A stretch of 64,000 nt of DNA from Primulina eburnea (Eukaryota > Streptophyta > Magnoliopsida > Lamiales > Gesneriaceae): contig NC_133104.1 of assembly GCF_022965805.1 (NCBI RefSeq), forward strand, positions 37,182,682-37,246,681, written 5' to 3'. Under the pieces are notes generated by a model, which saw only the letters and a list, made by a program, of their open reading frames with translations, had not been told where the DNA came from and ran no database searches. Made by a program: the position numbers and the translations under genes. Below, in pieces: positions 11,418 through 22,754 of this stretch (position 1 is the stretch's first letter; each line of letters opens with the position of its first letter).

Positions 11418-13793
11418 ATGTGGAAGAAAATTCTCAATAAACTCCCCCGAAAATCCCAGAAGCCAGATCAAGATTCATCTAGGAACCCTAGCTTGGGCCA
11501 TTATGTATCGTCTCAGGCTTCGAGCCAGGCCAATGAAGCGAACACTGCTGCTAAACGGGCTTCAGCTGCTGCAATCTTTCCATCTAATGCGATTGCTGGA
11601 ATTGAGCCACTGTTAGCCTTCAAGGATGTTTCAAGCTCCGAAAAAATGAATCTTTACATTAGTAAGGTGAGTCTTTGCTGTGTGGTCTTTGATTTCACGG
11701 ATCCAGCCAAAAGTGTTCAAGAAAAGGAAATTAAGCGAGCTACGCTGCTTGAGCTGGTGGATTTTTTGTCACAGAATCCACCGAAATTCTCTGAGCCTGC
11801 AATTTTAGCTTCTTGCAAGATGTGCTCCATAAATTTGTTCCGTGCTTTCCCGCCTAATAATCGGTTGAGTAATAAAAGTGCAAGTGAAAAGGATGATGAT
11901 GACGAGCCCACATTTGAGCCCGCTTGGTCACACTTGCAGATAGTGTATGATTTCTTACTTAAGTTTGTGACTTCCACTTCGTTGGAAGCTAAGGCTGGAA
12001 AGAAGTATATTAATCATTCCTTCATTTTGAAAATTATTGAGCTGTTTGATTCGGGGGATCCTAGGGAAAGGGACTGTTTAAAAGCGGTTCTGCATAGGAT
12101 TTATGGGAAGTTTATGGCCCACAGGCCATTTTTAAGAAAGGGTATAAGCAATGTGTTCTATAGATTCGTGTTCGAGACAGAGAAGCATAATGGGATTGCT
12201 GAATTGTTGGAGATTTTTGGGAGTGTCATCACAGGATTCACTTTGCCTTTAAAGGAGGAGCATAAGATATTTCTTTGGAGAGCATTGATTCCACTCCACA
12301 AACCGAAGTCTTTGGGGGTTTACTTTCAACAGCTCTCATATTGCGTAATTCAGTTTATTGAAAAGGAACCTGTGTTGGCTTGCAGTGTGATTGAGGGGCT
12401 GTTGAGATATTGGCCGATCACGAATAGCCAGAAGGAGGTGATGTTTTTAGGTGAGTTGGAGGAGATTCTTGAATTGATCAACATGGCTGAGTTTCAGAAA
12501 ATCATGGTTCCGTTGTTCTGGCGCATCAGGCACTGCATTAATAGTTATCATTTTCAGGTGACTTTCCCTTTTTATTTTTGTAAGTTTAATTTGCAGTGGT
12601 ATTAAACTTGACCAGCAAACTTTCAATGCTTTTTAGCTTTTGTGATTCTTGTTACACGTGCATAAGTGTGTTTCATATATGCATATTCACATCAGTTTAT
12701 AGCAAGACTGTGGTTTTATAATATGCTAGTTTGAAGCTGGAATCCAAAATAATTTCAGGCATTGCTCCATTAAAGTCCTTATATTTGCTAAATTCCTTTG
12801 GAGCCGTTTAAAACATAATTGCTTATGTTATCGCCATTTGTTTATATCGGAAGTCTGTTATTGCAATAAGCTTTAGGCTTTAGAAGACGAGGATTTTGTA
12901 AGTGTACTTTTGGAATCTGGTCCAAGAAGCTATATTAAACTCTCCAGGTGGATGGATAAATGACTGGCTCATGATATGAAATAAGACAACATTTGCTGAA
13001 ATATTTGGTAGCTGATACGAATTAGTTTGGTATCTTGATTGAAATGCTTTTAAACACGAGGATGTTAAATTGAAATTAATCAAATGGCACATTGGTTGAG
13101 ATTTTGATTTTCCTAGACATGTAATTAATTGAGTCACAAATCAAGTCCTTGAGTATGTAAATAGAAGGAATCATCATGACAGGAGCTTTTGCTCATGGAG
13201 CTATATTTTTCATTAGAGATTACAATCCGGAGCAAAATGAAGATAATGTATTGGCAAGAATCTTAGACCATAAGGAATTTTGGGTTTATGTTATTTCTGC
13301 AGGATTCTTGGAAATTTTGAGGTTAGAGAGTTTCGGAAGCTTGAGATTATGTTTGTATTCGATAATATTAATGTGTGGAGCTCAAACCAAGTTGGGTTCT
13401 CCACGAAATAACTCCGAATTTAATATAAATCATTGTATTATTCCTTTACAGGTAGCTGAGAGGGCTCTGTTTCTTTGGAACAACGACAAAATCATCAATC
13501 TAATCAATCATAACCGTCATGTTATACTGCCAATAATATTCCCAGCTCTGGAATCCAATTCAAAAAATCACTGGAACCATGCCGTCCTGAACTTAACCTT
13601 AAACGTGAAAAAGATGCTTGTAGAAATGGATGATGCCCTAGTCATATCTTGCACATTTAATTGCCAAGAAGCGCAAGATACTTCGAACTTGGCCATTGAA
13701 AGGCGGAAGGAAATCTGGGACCGTCTGGAAAACACAGCTAGTCTTCAACCAATGCCGATAGTTGGGAATACCGCTGTTCTGGTGACTCATTGA
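11418..13793 (+). CDS. PP2A regulatory subunit B' (B56 family)
   Basis: B56 subunits direct the PP2A core phosphatase to its substrates. Exon 1 runs 11,418-12,557 and ends after CAG with donor GTGACT. Intron 1 (894 bp, phase 0) ends TTTACAG, and exon 2 runs 13,452-13,793. The spliced product is 493 residues, the usual size for plant B' proteins. The start [12 protein letters not shown] matches the short basic N-terminus of the plant family. The B56 HEAT-like domain covers about residue 90 onward, with landmarks [38 protein letters not shown] and, across the splice, [14 protein letters not shown]. The reading frame is intact. A single intron just before [11 protein letters not shown] is typical of plant members. 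I do not assign a subclass letter. Confidence 0.95.
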
Positions 13794-14386
13794 ACCCGTG
13801 ACCTTTGTAACTGTCTGTCTGGCTTGTGTGTCCTGGAATAGGTTGGTTTGTGCATTAATTTAAGTTTTTTGGTATTTGGATTGTACAATCTAATCTGCTT
13901 GTGCTTTGATGTGGAATGGCAGCGTTAGGATGTATTTTTTGAGATTACTGTCGATCACTCTTGCCTCTGTCAATATGTGCATTAAATGATTTGCAATTTC
14001 TTCATCTCTTCTCTTTTGTTTCAATTTTTGAGGAAATAACTATGCATTCGTTCCTAATTGGTAGTTGAATGCATCAACATGTTGGTAACATTTTTCAAAT
14101 GTCATCTAAATCAAATTTTAATTTAAAAGATTTCATATTACGTTTTTATTTCTAATTAATTTTTAAATATTTAATACCGTAATTGAATACATTAATATTG
14201 ATATCAATTTTTTTATAGTATTTTATTTTGGTGAGGACTTTTCAATATGACAAAAACTCTGGCTATTTTATATATAATATGGAATTATCTATTACTTTTG
14301 TAGTTTTGTTATAACAGACGAGGTCAAAAACTATTTCGATATTTATGCGGACATCCTATAATGTCCCTAGTTTTATTAATTAATTT
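13794..14386. other. 3' flank of the PP2A gene and AT-rich spacer
   Basis: The 3' UTR presumably lies in the first 200-300 bases; no single polyadenylation signal stands out. No other gene is supported. Confidence 0.4.
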
Positions 14387-14570
14387 GGTAAAAACTTGTT
14401 TAAGACGATTTCACGGGTCATATTTTGTGAGACGAATATTTTATTTGGGTCATCTATGAAAAAGTATTACTTTTTTATGTTAAGATTATTACTTTTTATT
14501 GTGAATATCGGTAGGGTTGACTCGTCTCACAGATAAAGATTCGTGTGACCATTTCACAACATATCTACTC
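14387..14570 (+). mobile_element. Mutator-type MITE, copy 2
   Basis: About 184 bp, close to the 182 bp of the copy at 49,555. It shares AAAACTTGTTTAAGACGATTTC, the internal TTATTTGGGTCAT and the TCGGTAGGGTTGAC segment, each with a few changes. The flanks AATTAATTT (14,378-14,386) and AATTTTATT (14,571-14,579) look like a worn 9-bp target duplication. Confidence 0.75.
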
Positions 14571-16098
14571 AATTTTATTTTTTTTAAAAACTTATTTAAG
14601 AAGTGTAAAAAGTTAATATTCCATTTCTAGCATCCCTATTTTTTTCGGTCTTCTCCCCTATTTTATTAACCTCTCCCACGTGTTTATAATTTTATCTCTT
14701 GTTAGTTGAAATATACACAATGATCTTACCTATGTGAGCACTACTCTCACTTCATTTCAACGGGTACGATCTTACCACACATACCATTTTAAAAAAAGTG
14801 GGTCCTATATATGCATGAGTAAATCTTGGTCATCCATCATATCATGGAGGCAATGCCTACATGGGTAGGATGAAATAAACCGAAAATAGATTTATCTTAT
14901 GGTACATCTCCAATTGATTGGAAAACGATAAGTATCACCCTGCAAGAAAGTAAGGCTCGTTTGGTATGTGTGATGAGATAAGTATATGATTAATAATTAG
15001 AGTGATTAAAAAAATGAGATATATGGATTAATAGTATGTTGTGATAAATAACATGGTGTTTGGTATGAATTTAAAATGATGGATTAATTTTGTAAATTTT
15101 ATTGTAATGACCAAAATACCCCAAAGGACATATAATAATTGAGATAATTGTGCTTCTTGTTTGGTACAATTTTTCAGACATAGATAAGTAGTGGGTTAAG
15201 TATTTATTTTACTAAAATACCATTCCAACTTCAAATCTACGGTACAAATTTCACCCACGAGATTTTCTTCCTGGACACAAATTCTAACCCTTGCGTCCTC
15301 TGTTTGGTGGAACATTCTCTTACCGATTTCTGATTTCATCACCGCGGCTTCGCACAAGTATATGGAATGACGACGACTGAGAAGGTGAATTTCTTTCACA
15401 CGAAATGCTAAAATGTTTTGTGCATACCTCAATTTCATTTTTCTTCATCCAATTATAGTTGTCATACGATTTCATGTTTTTTTGTTCTATAACGGAATCA
15501 TTGTTGTGCATCATTTTGTTAAGGCTCGTTCAACGGTGATTCGAATGTTGTCAACGTATTGACCAATTTTCAACTTGACGTCCGTGAAGATTACCAGCTA
15601 CTTGTATAACCTAGTTAATCGAAGAGATGGTGATGTCTTCTAAGCCTCTATTCTTGGATTTTTTATTATAAATAAATAATATAGATTTGCGGATTGGCAG
15701 TTGAGACCTTTTTTTGTTCTTTTTTCAATTTTTGTGTATTATATTTGGTATGTTAATCTGATCATATTACCAATCCAACGGATAGGTTAGATTTCATTAA
15801 AATACATTGCTCATGTTTTTCCTGAATGTAAAGTGACATGTACCAGTCTCTCTTTATGTCTATTTATGTTTGTTTGTTATTGTGTGAAGAATATTTTCAA
15901 TGTGAATACAATATTTTGATATATCATTGGCTTAAACCTTATGTAAAAATATTTTAAGTATGTTAGTAAAAAAATGTTCTGTATGACAATTTATGGATTA
16001 GTGTAGTTACTTTATGTTGATTGGTTGAAATGACTTAGTTGTACTTATATATACTATTAACTCTTCTTGGGTCTCCGATGAAACATCTTTGAATGTAG

Positions 16099-16470
16099 CC
16101 TAAAACCTATGTTGTTTTTATTGGAAGAAAAGCTGGTGTATATGACAAGTGGTGTGAAGCAAACTCCGAAGTTTATAGATTTCTTGGGGCTTGTTTCAAA
16201 GGGTACGAGGCTAGGAAAGAGGCAGAGGAAGCATTTGAGAGTTATTTAAAAACAACGCATGATGAAACTTCATGCTCGCAGCCTAATTTGTCCACTTCAA
16301 ATCCGAATGCTACTGGTGACAATGAACGTAAGCCTTGTAAGAAACTAGGTGATTTACTGCAAGCTATATCAGATTTAACTCGTGAAAATCGCACTCTAGC
16401 GAAGAAAATTGAGAAGAACTCCCAAGAGATAACTATGTTGTTGGAGCAAATGGAATTGAGGGAGGAGTAA
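16099..16470 (+). CDS. RNase H1 N-terminal (viroplasmin-like) domain protein, 3' exon
   Basis: The open frame starts after a plausible acceptor (GAATGTAG|CC) and runs to TAA/TAG at 16,468-16,470, encoding about 123 residues. The first 50 match the RNase H1-N / caulimovirus viroplasmin fold: YVVFIGRKAGVYDKWCEA, then VYRFLGACFKGYEARKEAEE. This small domain binds RNA:DNA hybrids or double-stranded RNA in RNase H1. It is followed by a polar linker and a coiled-coil-like tail (LLQAISDLTRENRTLAKKIE) instead of an RNase H catalytic domain. A first exon with the start codon must lie upstream; I could not locate it. The ORF lies inside the candidate PIF/Harbinger span, on the strand opposite to the transposase. 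Confidence 0.65.
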   Translation, partial: PKTYVVFIGRKAGVYDKWCEANSEVYRFLGACFKGYEARKEAEEAFESYLKTTHDETSCSQPNLSTSNPNATGDNERKPCKKLGDLLQAISDLTRENRTLAKKIEKNSQEITMLLEQMELREE

Positions 16471-17338
16471 TAGATGACTTTTGATTACGAAGTTTACTTG
16501 TTTCTTAGTATTTCCACATATGTATGTGTGGTACAAATTTTCTGATTATCTTCAATGTGTGATGTACTTAATTTGTATGCACATAATATTTAAGTGTGTA
16601 CTGCATTTGCTGTTGCCTGTTGAAGTTGGAAGGATATTTTATTTAAGTGTGTACTTTGTCTACGGTTGTACAAACCTTTCACTGATCATCAGCTTTATTT
16701 TGTGTAATATTCTTTCCTTCATAGTTGTATGTCCATGAATCAGTGACTGTCGTATTGATTAATTGAACTATATCCTATAAATTTCTGCTTCAATGTTCTC
16801 AAACTTCGATAATGCATCAGTTTAAATTATTTAACGATTTCTTTGCAGGTTAGTGGTGAAAGTGTCTGTATTCAATCCCGTGTGCGCAAAAAGGTATAAC
16901 AGCATGTACAATTGGACTGAGAACTACATTTTTGGTTGGTTTGTAAACATTATTATTCATGTAAATATTTGACCAAGTTATTAATTGCTAATATCTACCA
17001 CCATGGGAACCTTATGCTTACATTTGATTTGCATATCTTCTTTGGACTTGACGTACATATCTGCAAATTGAAGGAACAGGTTGAAAGACTTGTAATTACT
17101 ACAAGCAGTTGGGGAAGTTATGGTACATTAAATTTCTATATTTAAAGACCTCTTTTTACTGATGCTCGCACGTACAGATCGTCCAATTTCATGAGTATTT
17201 CTGAGCAGTTCCCTAAACATGTTTGTTACTTTTAACTTTGTTTCTGAAGATACTGTCACAAGCCCCTATATTGTACCGCTGATTGATCTGTGTTCCTGAC
17301 GATGAAATGAAGAAGGTTCAGAAAGGTGAGATTGTGAA
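16471..17338. other. Non-coding stretch, possibly 3' UTR and introns of the viroplasmin-like gene
   Basis: Only chance-like open frames. The segment around 17,060-17,120 could hold a short exon after AACAG, but nothing recognisable is encoded. Confidence 0.3.
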
Positions 17339-17575
17339 GTGAAATGTCAGGGTGTTGAAATGCTGGAACCTTCATCTGATTTTCCCAATAGGAGGAAGAA
17401 AATGAAGTTATGTCACCCAACAATGGAGCTACATCCCGACTGTAAAGAAGAAGATGACACCACCAAGGTCAAAGTTCATCATGGTACCAAAGGTGAAGAG
17501 TACAAGATAAAATTGGCTGGCCATGGCAAATCGGCCATCCTCGTAATTGACCTCACCACTGAGTCCAGTGGGTAG
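17339..17575 (+). CDS. Unrecognised small ORF or 3' exon
   Basis: A frame of 78 codons, rich in Lys, Glu and His (for example RRKKMKLCHP and KEEDDTTKVKVHH), ends at TAG 17,573-17,575. A possible splice acceptor just before it (ATGTCAG|GG) would make it the last exon of a spliced gene, perhaps the one containing 16,099-16,470. I recognise no domain, and it could be a chance frame. Confidence 0.25.
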   Translation: MKCQGVEMLEPSSDFPNRRKKMKLCHPTMELHPDCKEEDDTTKVKVHHGTKGEEYKIKLAGHGKSAILVIDLTTESSG

Positions 17576-17579
17576 CAGG

Positions 17580-18146
17580 TTTAAGAATAGAAAAGGTTTT
17601 GTTCTTTCCCCACACTTTTGAATCCATGGTATAGTACTGTCCTTTTTGAAGCCATGTTAGTAGATTAGGCACGTTGTTAGTACTGTCTCTAACGGTGGGG
17701 AAGAGCAGAATTTGTACCAACATTTTGTTTATGAACGTTGCAAAGTAATGAGAAATGAGTGTTATTAGGCTAAAAAATCCTATAATTTTTGTGCAATTGT
17801 TGTTCTTTTTTTTTCCTGCTAAACCTCATAATTTCACAGTCATCATACAACATGTGCATTTTCCTTCATTCTATGTTGTGTACACGACTGCTAAAATTTT
17901 GAGGAAAAGAAAAGCTATCACAATTTCTTTAAGTAGCAATGTGATGAACAAACGTTACCACAAATGCATTACTTGTTTGAAATCGTACACCTACATATAT
18001 GACTTTTTACACAAGGAGAAGGTGCTTATCCATGAAACATACTCAAAATGGACAAAACACATACCAAAAACAAATACTGGTTCAACGACCTTCAAAAAGA
18101 CTGGAAGCGTAGAGATGATACATGTACAATTCAAAATGATTCATCT
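17580..18146. other. Spacer without recognisable genes
   Basis: A plus-strand open frame here has no recognisable domain. It overlaps the end of the Myb/SANT ORF on the other strand and is probably a shadow of it. Confidence 0.35.
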
Positions 18147-19236
18147 TCACAAAGACACATGTTCTTCACTCATTACCTGTCCGGCCAAAAGCCTATTCAC
18201 CAAACAAATCTTTCCGCGTTGACCTATTCGTTGAAACATAGCCCAGTCGTTGTGGTTGTTAAACAACAACTTAGCAGCAAGCACTTGCTCGACCTCCGAA
18301 ATATGAGTCATCTCATCCAACGCATTCAACACCTGATCTTGTGCATCTGAGAGCTTGTCCTCTGAAGCAAGCTTCTTGATCAAATATGTCATTGTTGTTT
18401 TCGCTATGTCGGCGAGGTTTTTGATGGCTTCAACAATTGTCTGTTCATCTTCAGTGGCTTTCTTCCTTTTCTTAATTTTTGAAGTTACACATTCCTTAAG
18501 TTTTGATGATGGTGTATTAGTCTCAGATTTAGAGTCTTCGGCAGCATCAACTGTGTTAAATGCAGGTGTATTGGCAAGCCACGCAGCAGTACATAGTTCA
18601 TTATCTATGTTTAGGACCTCATGAAGTGCATTCTCGAAATTGGTTGCGCGCTCACCTGTAGCACGATTATTTCCAAATATCTCACACCAGTCACGGTAAT
18701 GTGTCCACTGCTTTTGTCTCATTGAACGTAACGTTGGGTCGGTCTACGACAAATCGAAAAATTAAACAAGAAAATTAAACTACGCAACAAATATTAACTA
18801 AACATTGAAAACAATACCTTGACGATTGCCTCTCATGCCTCTTCTGTGACATCGATTGTGTTATTAGAATCATTCCAGCCCACACCACTTTTGCTTAATA
18901 ATGTAACTATAGTACTATATGTTTTCTTCCACACATGGATCTTGGAATTGATATGTCGATTTCCACGTAAGCTATTCCCGATTCTTGCATTGCATTCTCC
19001 AGCAGATTTAAATAATCATCCTTAAATCCATTCTCACTTTTCTATCCCTTTGTTATGACATTTTTCAGTGCTTGTATTATAACTTCTTCTTCTCGAGCAT
19101 TCCAACTACGTCGTTTCTTGTCTTGTTTTTTGCTCTTACTGACAACGCTCGCGGACGATGCTCCACTATCCATATATAGTTGATTGAGTTCTTTCTCTGC
19201 CTCTGTACAAAACACAACATACTTCAACTGTGTCAT
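18147..19236 (-). pseudogene. PIF/Harbinger ORF1: Myb/SANT-like protein, decayed
   Basis: Harbinger ORF1 proteins carry a Myb/SANT-like DNA-binding domain and help the transposase reach its sites. The N-terminal part (19,042-19,236) has the entry RSWNAREEEVIIQALKNVIT. It breaks at TAG just after KG, where this family normally has Trp. The middle of the domain can be followed past that stop toward 18,900. The C-terminal part (18,147-18,722, preceded in frame by TDPTLRS) has the conserved KQWTHYRDWCEIFGNNRATG block, a basic KKRKK cluster and a helical tail. The region around 18,740-18,830 may be an intron. The gene points the same way as the transposase downstream (minus). Confidence 0.8.
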
Positions 19237-19446
19237 AATGATTGACGAAGTAAAAGCGTATGGAAATATGACGCAAACTATAGTGCCAAAGCTATATTGA
19301 ACAATTTTTTAAAAACAAACATTGCAAAACAAAAGTGAATAATCTCATAACCTTGTTAAATTGATAATAAAAAAACCAATACAAAGAAATTGAAAGTACA
19401 ATAGCGAATAATTGAAATGAAATACAAGAGAGTTAATTGTTCATGT

Positions 19447-20657
19447 TGTGAGAACCTGAAATTCCAGCAGTAGCAGCAGCGAGCAAATTTCAGCAGAAGC
19501 TAACAATTCCAACAGCAACTCATATTTCAGAAGATGGTATTTTCCAGCAGACAAAATCAGAAGATGGTATTTTCCAGCAGACAAAATCCAGCAGAAAGAA
19601 TCCAGCAACAGAAGAGTTCAGTATCGAGATTCCAGCAGATAGCTATTGATTCTGCTCAGGACTTGTAACTGAAACATTTAACATGTAATAAAGGTTGTTA
19701 ATGGCAGATTATGGTCATTAATTGGAAGGCTAACAGTCAGATTTTGGCCTAAAAATAGCACCCTCAATCTCTGAAATTGTTGTTACCAAAATCTTGAGTT
19801 ATCACTTGAAATTAGAGCTAAGAGAGTGCATATTTCGAAGCTGTAAAATCCAGTAGCGAGGCAAGTAGATTTCGGACTTCAACCGAAACACTTTTTAGCA
19901 AAGTATGGTAAGTGGGCTTATGTATAAATATATTGAAACCGGTTTGATGAATTCTGTTTTAAAGCAAAGTATTTGTATTCTTGATTTCTGATATATGACT
20001 TTTGAAGCACTGAAACTTAGTGAACTAATGGTAGGAATATATATTCTGAACATTACTGAATTCTGATTACTGATTACTGGCCTCACCCCTTAGAGAAGAG
20101 AACATATAGGGGACCGATATCAGTTTAGCCATGAAATTCATAAACATGCTCAGTGCTTACTTGCTAAATTCCTGATTCCTGTTCTAAATACAGATTTCTG
20201 AATACTGATTCCTGAATACTGATTCCTATTCTGAAAATAAGAATTTTCGTATATATTGTATTACTGTTTCTGTTGAAAATGATTTCGAAAACTAGGAGTT
20301 ATTCCTGCCTCCACTTATTGAGTGACGACCATATCACTCACCCACCAAACCATCTCAGATAAGAACGAGGAAGGATTGTTAGAAGAAGATGATCAGATCC
20401 AGTTCTGGGGCTGATGAATAAGATTATTAATTTTCAGTTTTAGTTATATTGTTTTCCGCTGCGTCTGTAAGACATTGTCAGGTCTGGTTTGTTTTACATT
20501 TCCGCTGTAAAACATTATTATTGTATCAGACAATGATTATTCAGTATTATGAATAAAAGATTGCTTTCTGAATTTTGTACTTCTGAGGTTTGTTATTTTT
20601 GAATGTAAATTTGAGAGCAACGTCGGTGTCGACCAACCCCCATCTCGGAGCGTGACA
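19447..20657 (+). repeat. Solo LTR (1,211 bp) with perfect 5-bp TSD
   Basis: TGTGAGAACC...GAGCGTGACA is flanked by CATGT on both sides (19,442-19,446 and 20,658-20,662). There are no internal retroviral genes. Near the left end it holds CAGCAG-rich sequence with a short tandem pair (AGAAGATGGTATTTTCCAGCAGACAAAATC, split at 19,531 and 19,560). It sits exactly at the 3' end of the Harbinger transposase gene: the last conserved residues (LSMWN) abut its right border. Its strand is uncertain, and a gypsy origin is likely from the ends. Confidence 0.85.
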
Positions 20658-20662
20658 CATGT

Positions 20663-22047
20663 TCCACATTGACAATCCAAACTCGTCTCTCCAAGCATCC
20701 CACCCAATTGAAGACTCCAAACTGTTAATGTAATCATTTTGTGTGTCATTAACCGGGCTAACAATATACTCTTCAACGTTGTCCATTGGATCTCCATCCA
20801 TTTGAGTTCGTATGAAATTGTGTACTAGAATTCAAGCCAAAATTATTTGGTTCTGAACTTTTAGTGGGTAAAACAAAGGACTTCGAAGGATGACCCATTT
20901 TTTTTTCAACAAACCAAATGCTCTTTCAATTACATTCCGAGCTTGAGAGTGTCTCAAATTGAACAACTCCTTGTAATCTTGTGGACCACAAGCACGATTG
21001 CCCTAAGCATCGCGATGATACCTAACACGATGATACGGCGTCAAGAAACCCTCAACATTTGCATATCCATTATCACATAGATAATAACAACCTGCGTTTT
21101 GGTAACATCAAAAATTAAGACGTTGAAAAATCTTTTTAACCAAATCATTAGTTGAAAATGTAGCTACAAAACGAAAAATAAAATCGAATCTTCACAAATA
21201 CAGATATAACCTCGTGGAACTCTCAGTGAATCATCCCTGTTTAGCATCTCTTAAAACTCGAGCATCTCCCGCGGATCTCTCCCCCCCCCCCCCCCCGCCC
21301 GTCAGAGCGTAGATGAAATTCATATTGCGGTCACATACCCCCAATACATTCACCGCAATAGTACCTTTTCGATTTCTGTATCTTGCTTTATCTCGGCAAG
21401 GGACATGTACACCGATATGGGTTCCATCCCATGCGCCGAGGCAACCTTGTAGCAATGTGTAAATAACATATATATCATCGAACCACAGATTAAGGAAACC
21501 AAACTTCAAAAATAAACGATTGAAATTAGGTATTACCTTAAAACACCTCCATGTTTCATTTCTACAATCTTCATCGACAGGAGACGGCTTGACAAATAGT
21601 AGCGGATGTAAATTTAGCAACGATTTAAGAACATCATGAAAATGAGCACTAACTGTCTGTCCACTACGTATGTAATCATGCCCAGCCACCTGATTCTTTT
21701 TATGATGCGCCAATATATACAAGAACATGGCCATTTCTCTTCGACTCGTACGTATCTTGAATCACCTAACCCTCCTAAGTTTGTTAACAAATAACAGAGA
21801 CGTGCAAAAGAGCTTTGATTCGTCCTTAAGTTAGTCACACATCGGATATCTCCGACTTCAATAATCCTATGCAATGCTCAATTGAGCATTTACTCTTTCG
21901 ATCATGCTGTACGAAGCAGCTTCTCTTCGGCGGACAATTGAGACCATTCGTGTATGCTCTCGTATTAGGATACATAACATAAAAAAAAGATCGACATAAC
22001 ATATGGTTGACCAGCTGAAGGATTAAATTTTTTCTACGTTGCTCCAT
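20663..22047 (-). pseudogene. PIF/Harbinger DDE transposase, decayed
   Basis: The plant HARBI1-like DDE_4 nuclease is spread over three frames. The N-terminal part (21,614-22,047) includes the FARLCYLLTNLGGL segment. The catalytic part (21,231-21,734) has GAWDGTHIGVHVP (first Asp), YRNRKGTIAVNVLGVCD and SAGDARVLRDA (second Asp). Near 20,900-20,960 lies NVIERAFGLLKKKW, with the third acidic residue (Glu). The C-terminus WDAWRDEFGLSMWN stops at the solo LTR border. Breaks: a 16-C run (21,281-21,296, poly-Gly on the coding strand) replaces a conserved stretch, there are in-frame stops after HRDA and ILA, and the frame changes near 21,730. All three catalytic acids are still readable, but no intact protein is possible. 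Confidence 0.9.
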
Positions 22048-22490
22048 GTTGTCAGTAAACTCAACAGAAAACTGGAAATTTACGTGTGATTACCAAACAA
22101 ATGACAGGAAGAGTGTAAAGTAACACATGTGATTTAATGTATACGCGATTAACGGACATGGATGTTAACCAAAAGACACAATGCAAAATTGTATTTCAAT
22201 TATCAGTTCTAAAAAATTCCATACATTTTATGTTACGACATGTATATTTCAAAATTTAATTGTAAGTAAGAAAAAATAAGATTTATGCACTACCAATTAC
22301 GTAGAGATTGCTAAAGAAAAGAAAGGAAATTACTTTATTTCCACAGTCATAAACAAAATGCAGAAAACGATGTTTCAAAAAAATTCGGGGAACTTCACAA
22401 CTAACCCAACCTCACTTCCATAGCATAGCACAAGCTTCCATAGGCTCGCAATTATAAATAAATGAGACGAAATTTCAGTTTAAATCATTA

Positions 22491-22754
22491 TTGTCACGAA
22501 TAAGAATCGGGAAAATGAAGTCTTCGACCAAAAAAATCCATTTCCAGAACTACAACATTTACCTCCAGAAACAGAAGCTTCCAAGACGGCTGCAGACGAG
22601 AGCAAAATACTTCACACTTCAACAGTATCGACTCCTTGAGAAATATGAGAGCCAGCCATTGAAGAGAGATGAGAAGAGATTGGTATTTTATGTTGGTGTG
22701 ATAAAGGGTAAATTGGGGAGGGGAAGTGTAATGCCTGAGATTTTATTACTGTAA
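22491..22754 (+). pseudogene. Unrecognised basic ORF interrupted by a solo LTR
   Basis: About 80 codons rich in Lys, Arg and Gln (for example KLPRRLQTRAKYFTLQQYR and KRDEKRLVFYVGV), preceded by TATAAATAAATGAG at 22,454. The frame runs straight into the LTR that starts at 22,727, so the last nine codons are LTR sequence. I recognise no family. It lies between the transposase and the candidate right end of the Harbinger element and could be a further passenger ORF or chance. Confidence 0.3.

Noticed and set aside
13176..13451. Plus-strand ATG frame leading into PP2A exon 2
   Set aside because: This is intron sequence. The conserved protein resumes only after the TTTACAG acceptor at 13,451, where exon 1 joins in phase 0.
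18355..18624. Plus-strand 89-codon frame
   Set aside because: It overlaps the conserved Myb/SANT ORF1 on the minus strand and has no recognisable content.
22079..22110. GTGATTACCAAACAAATGAC as the right end of the Harbinger element
   Set aside because: It matches the left end only at ACCAAAC and has no TAA flank. The end at 24,649 fits better.
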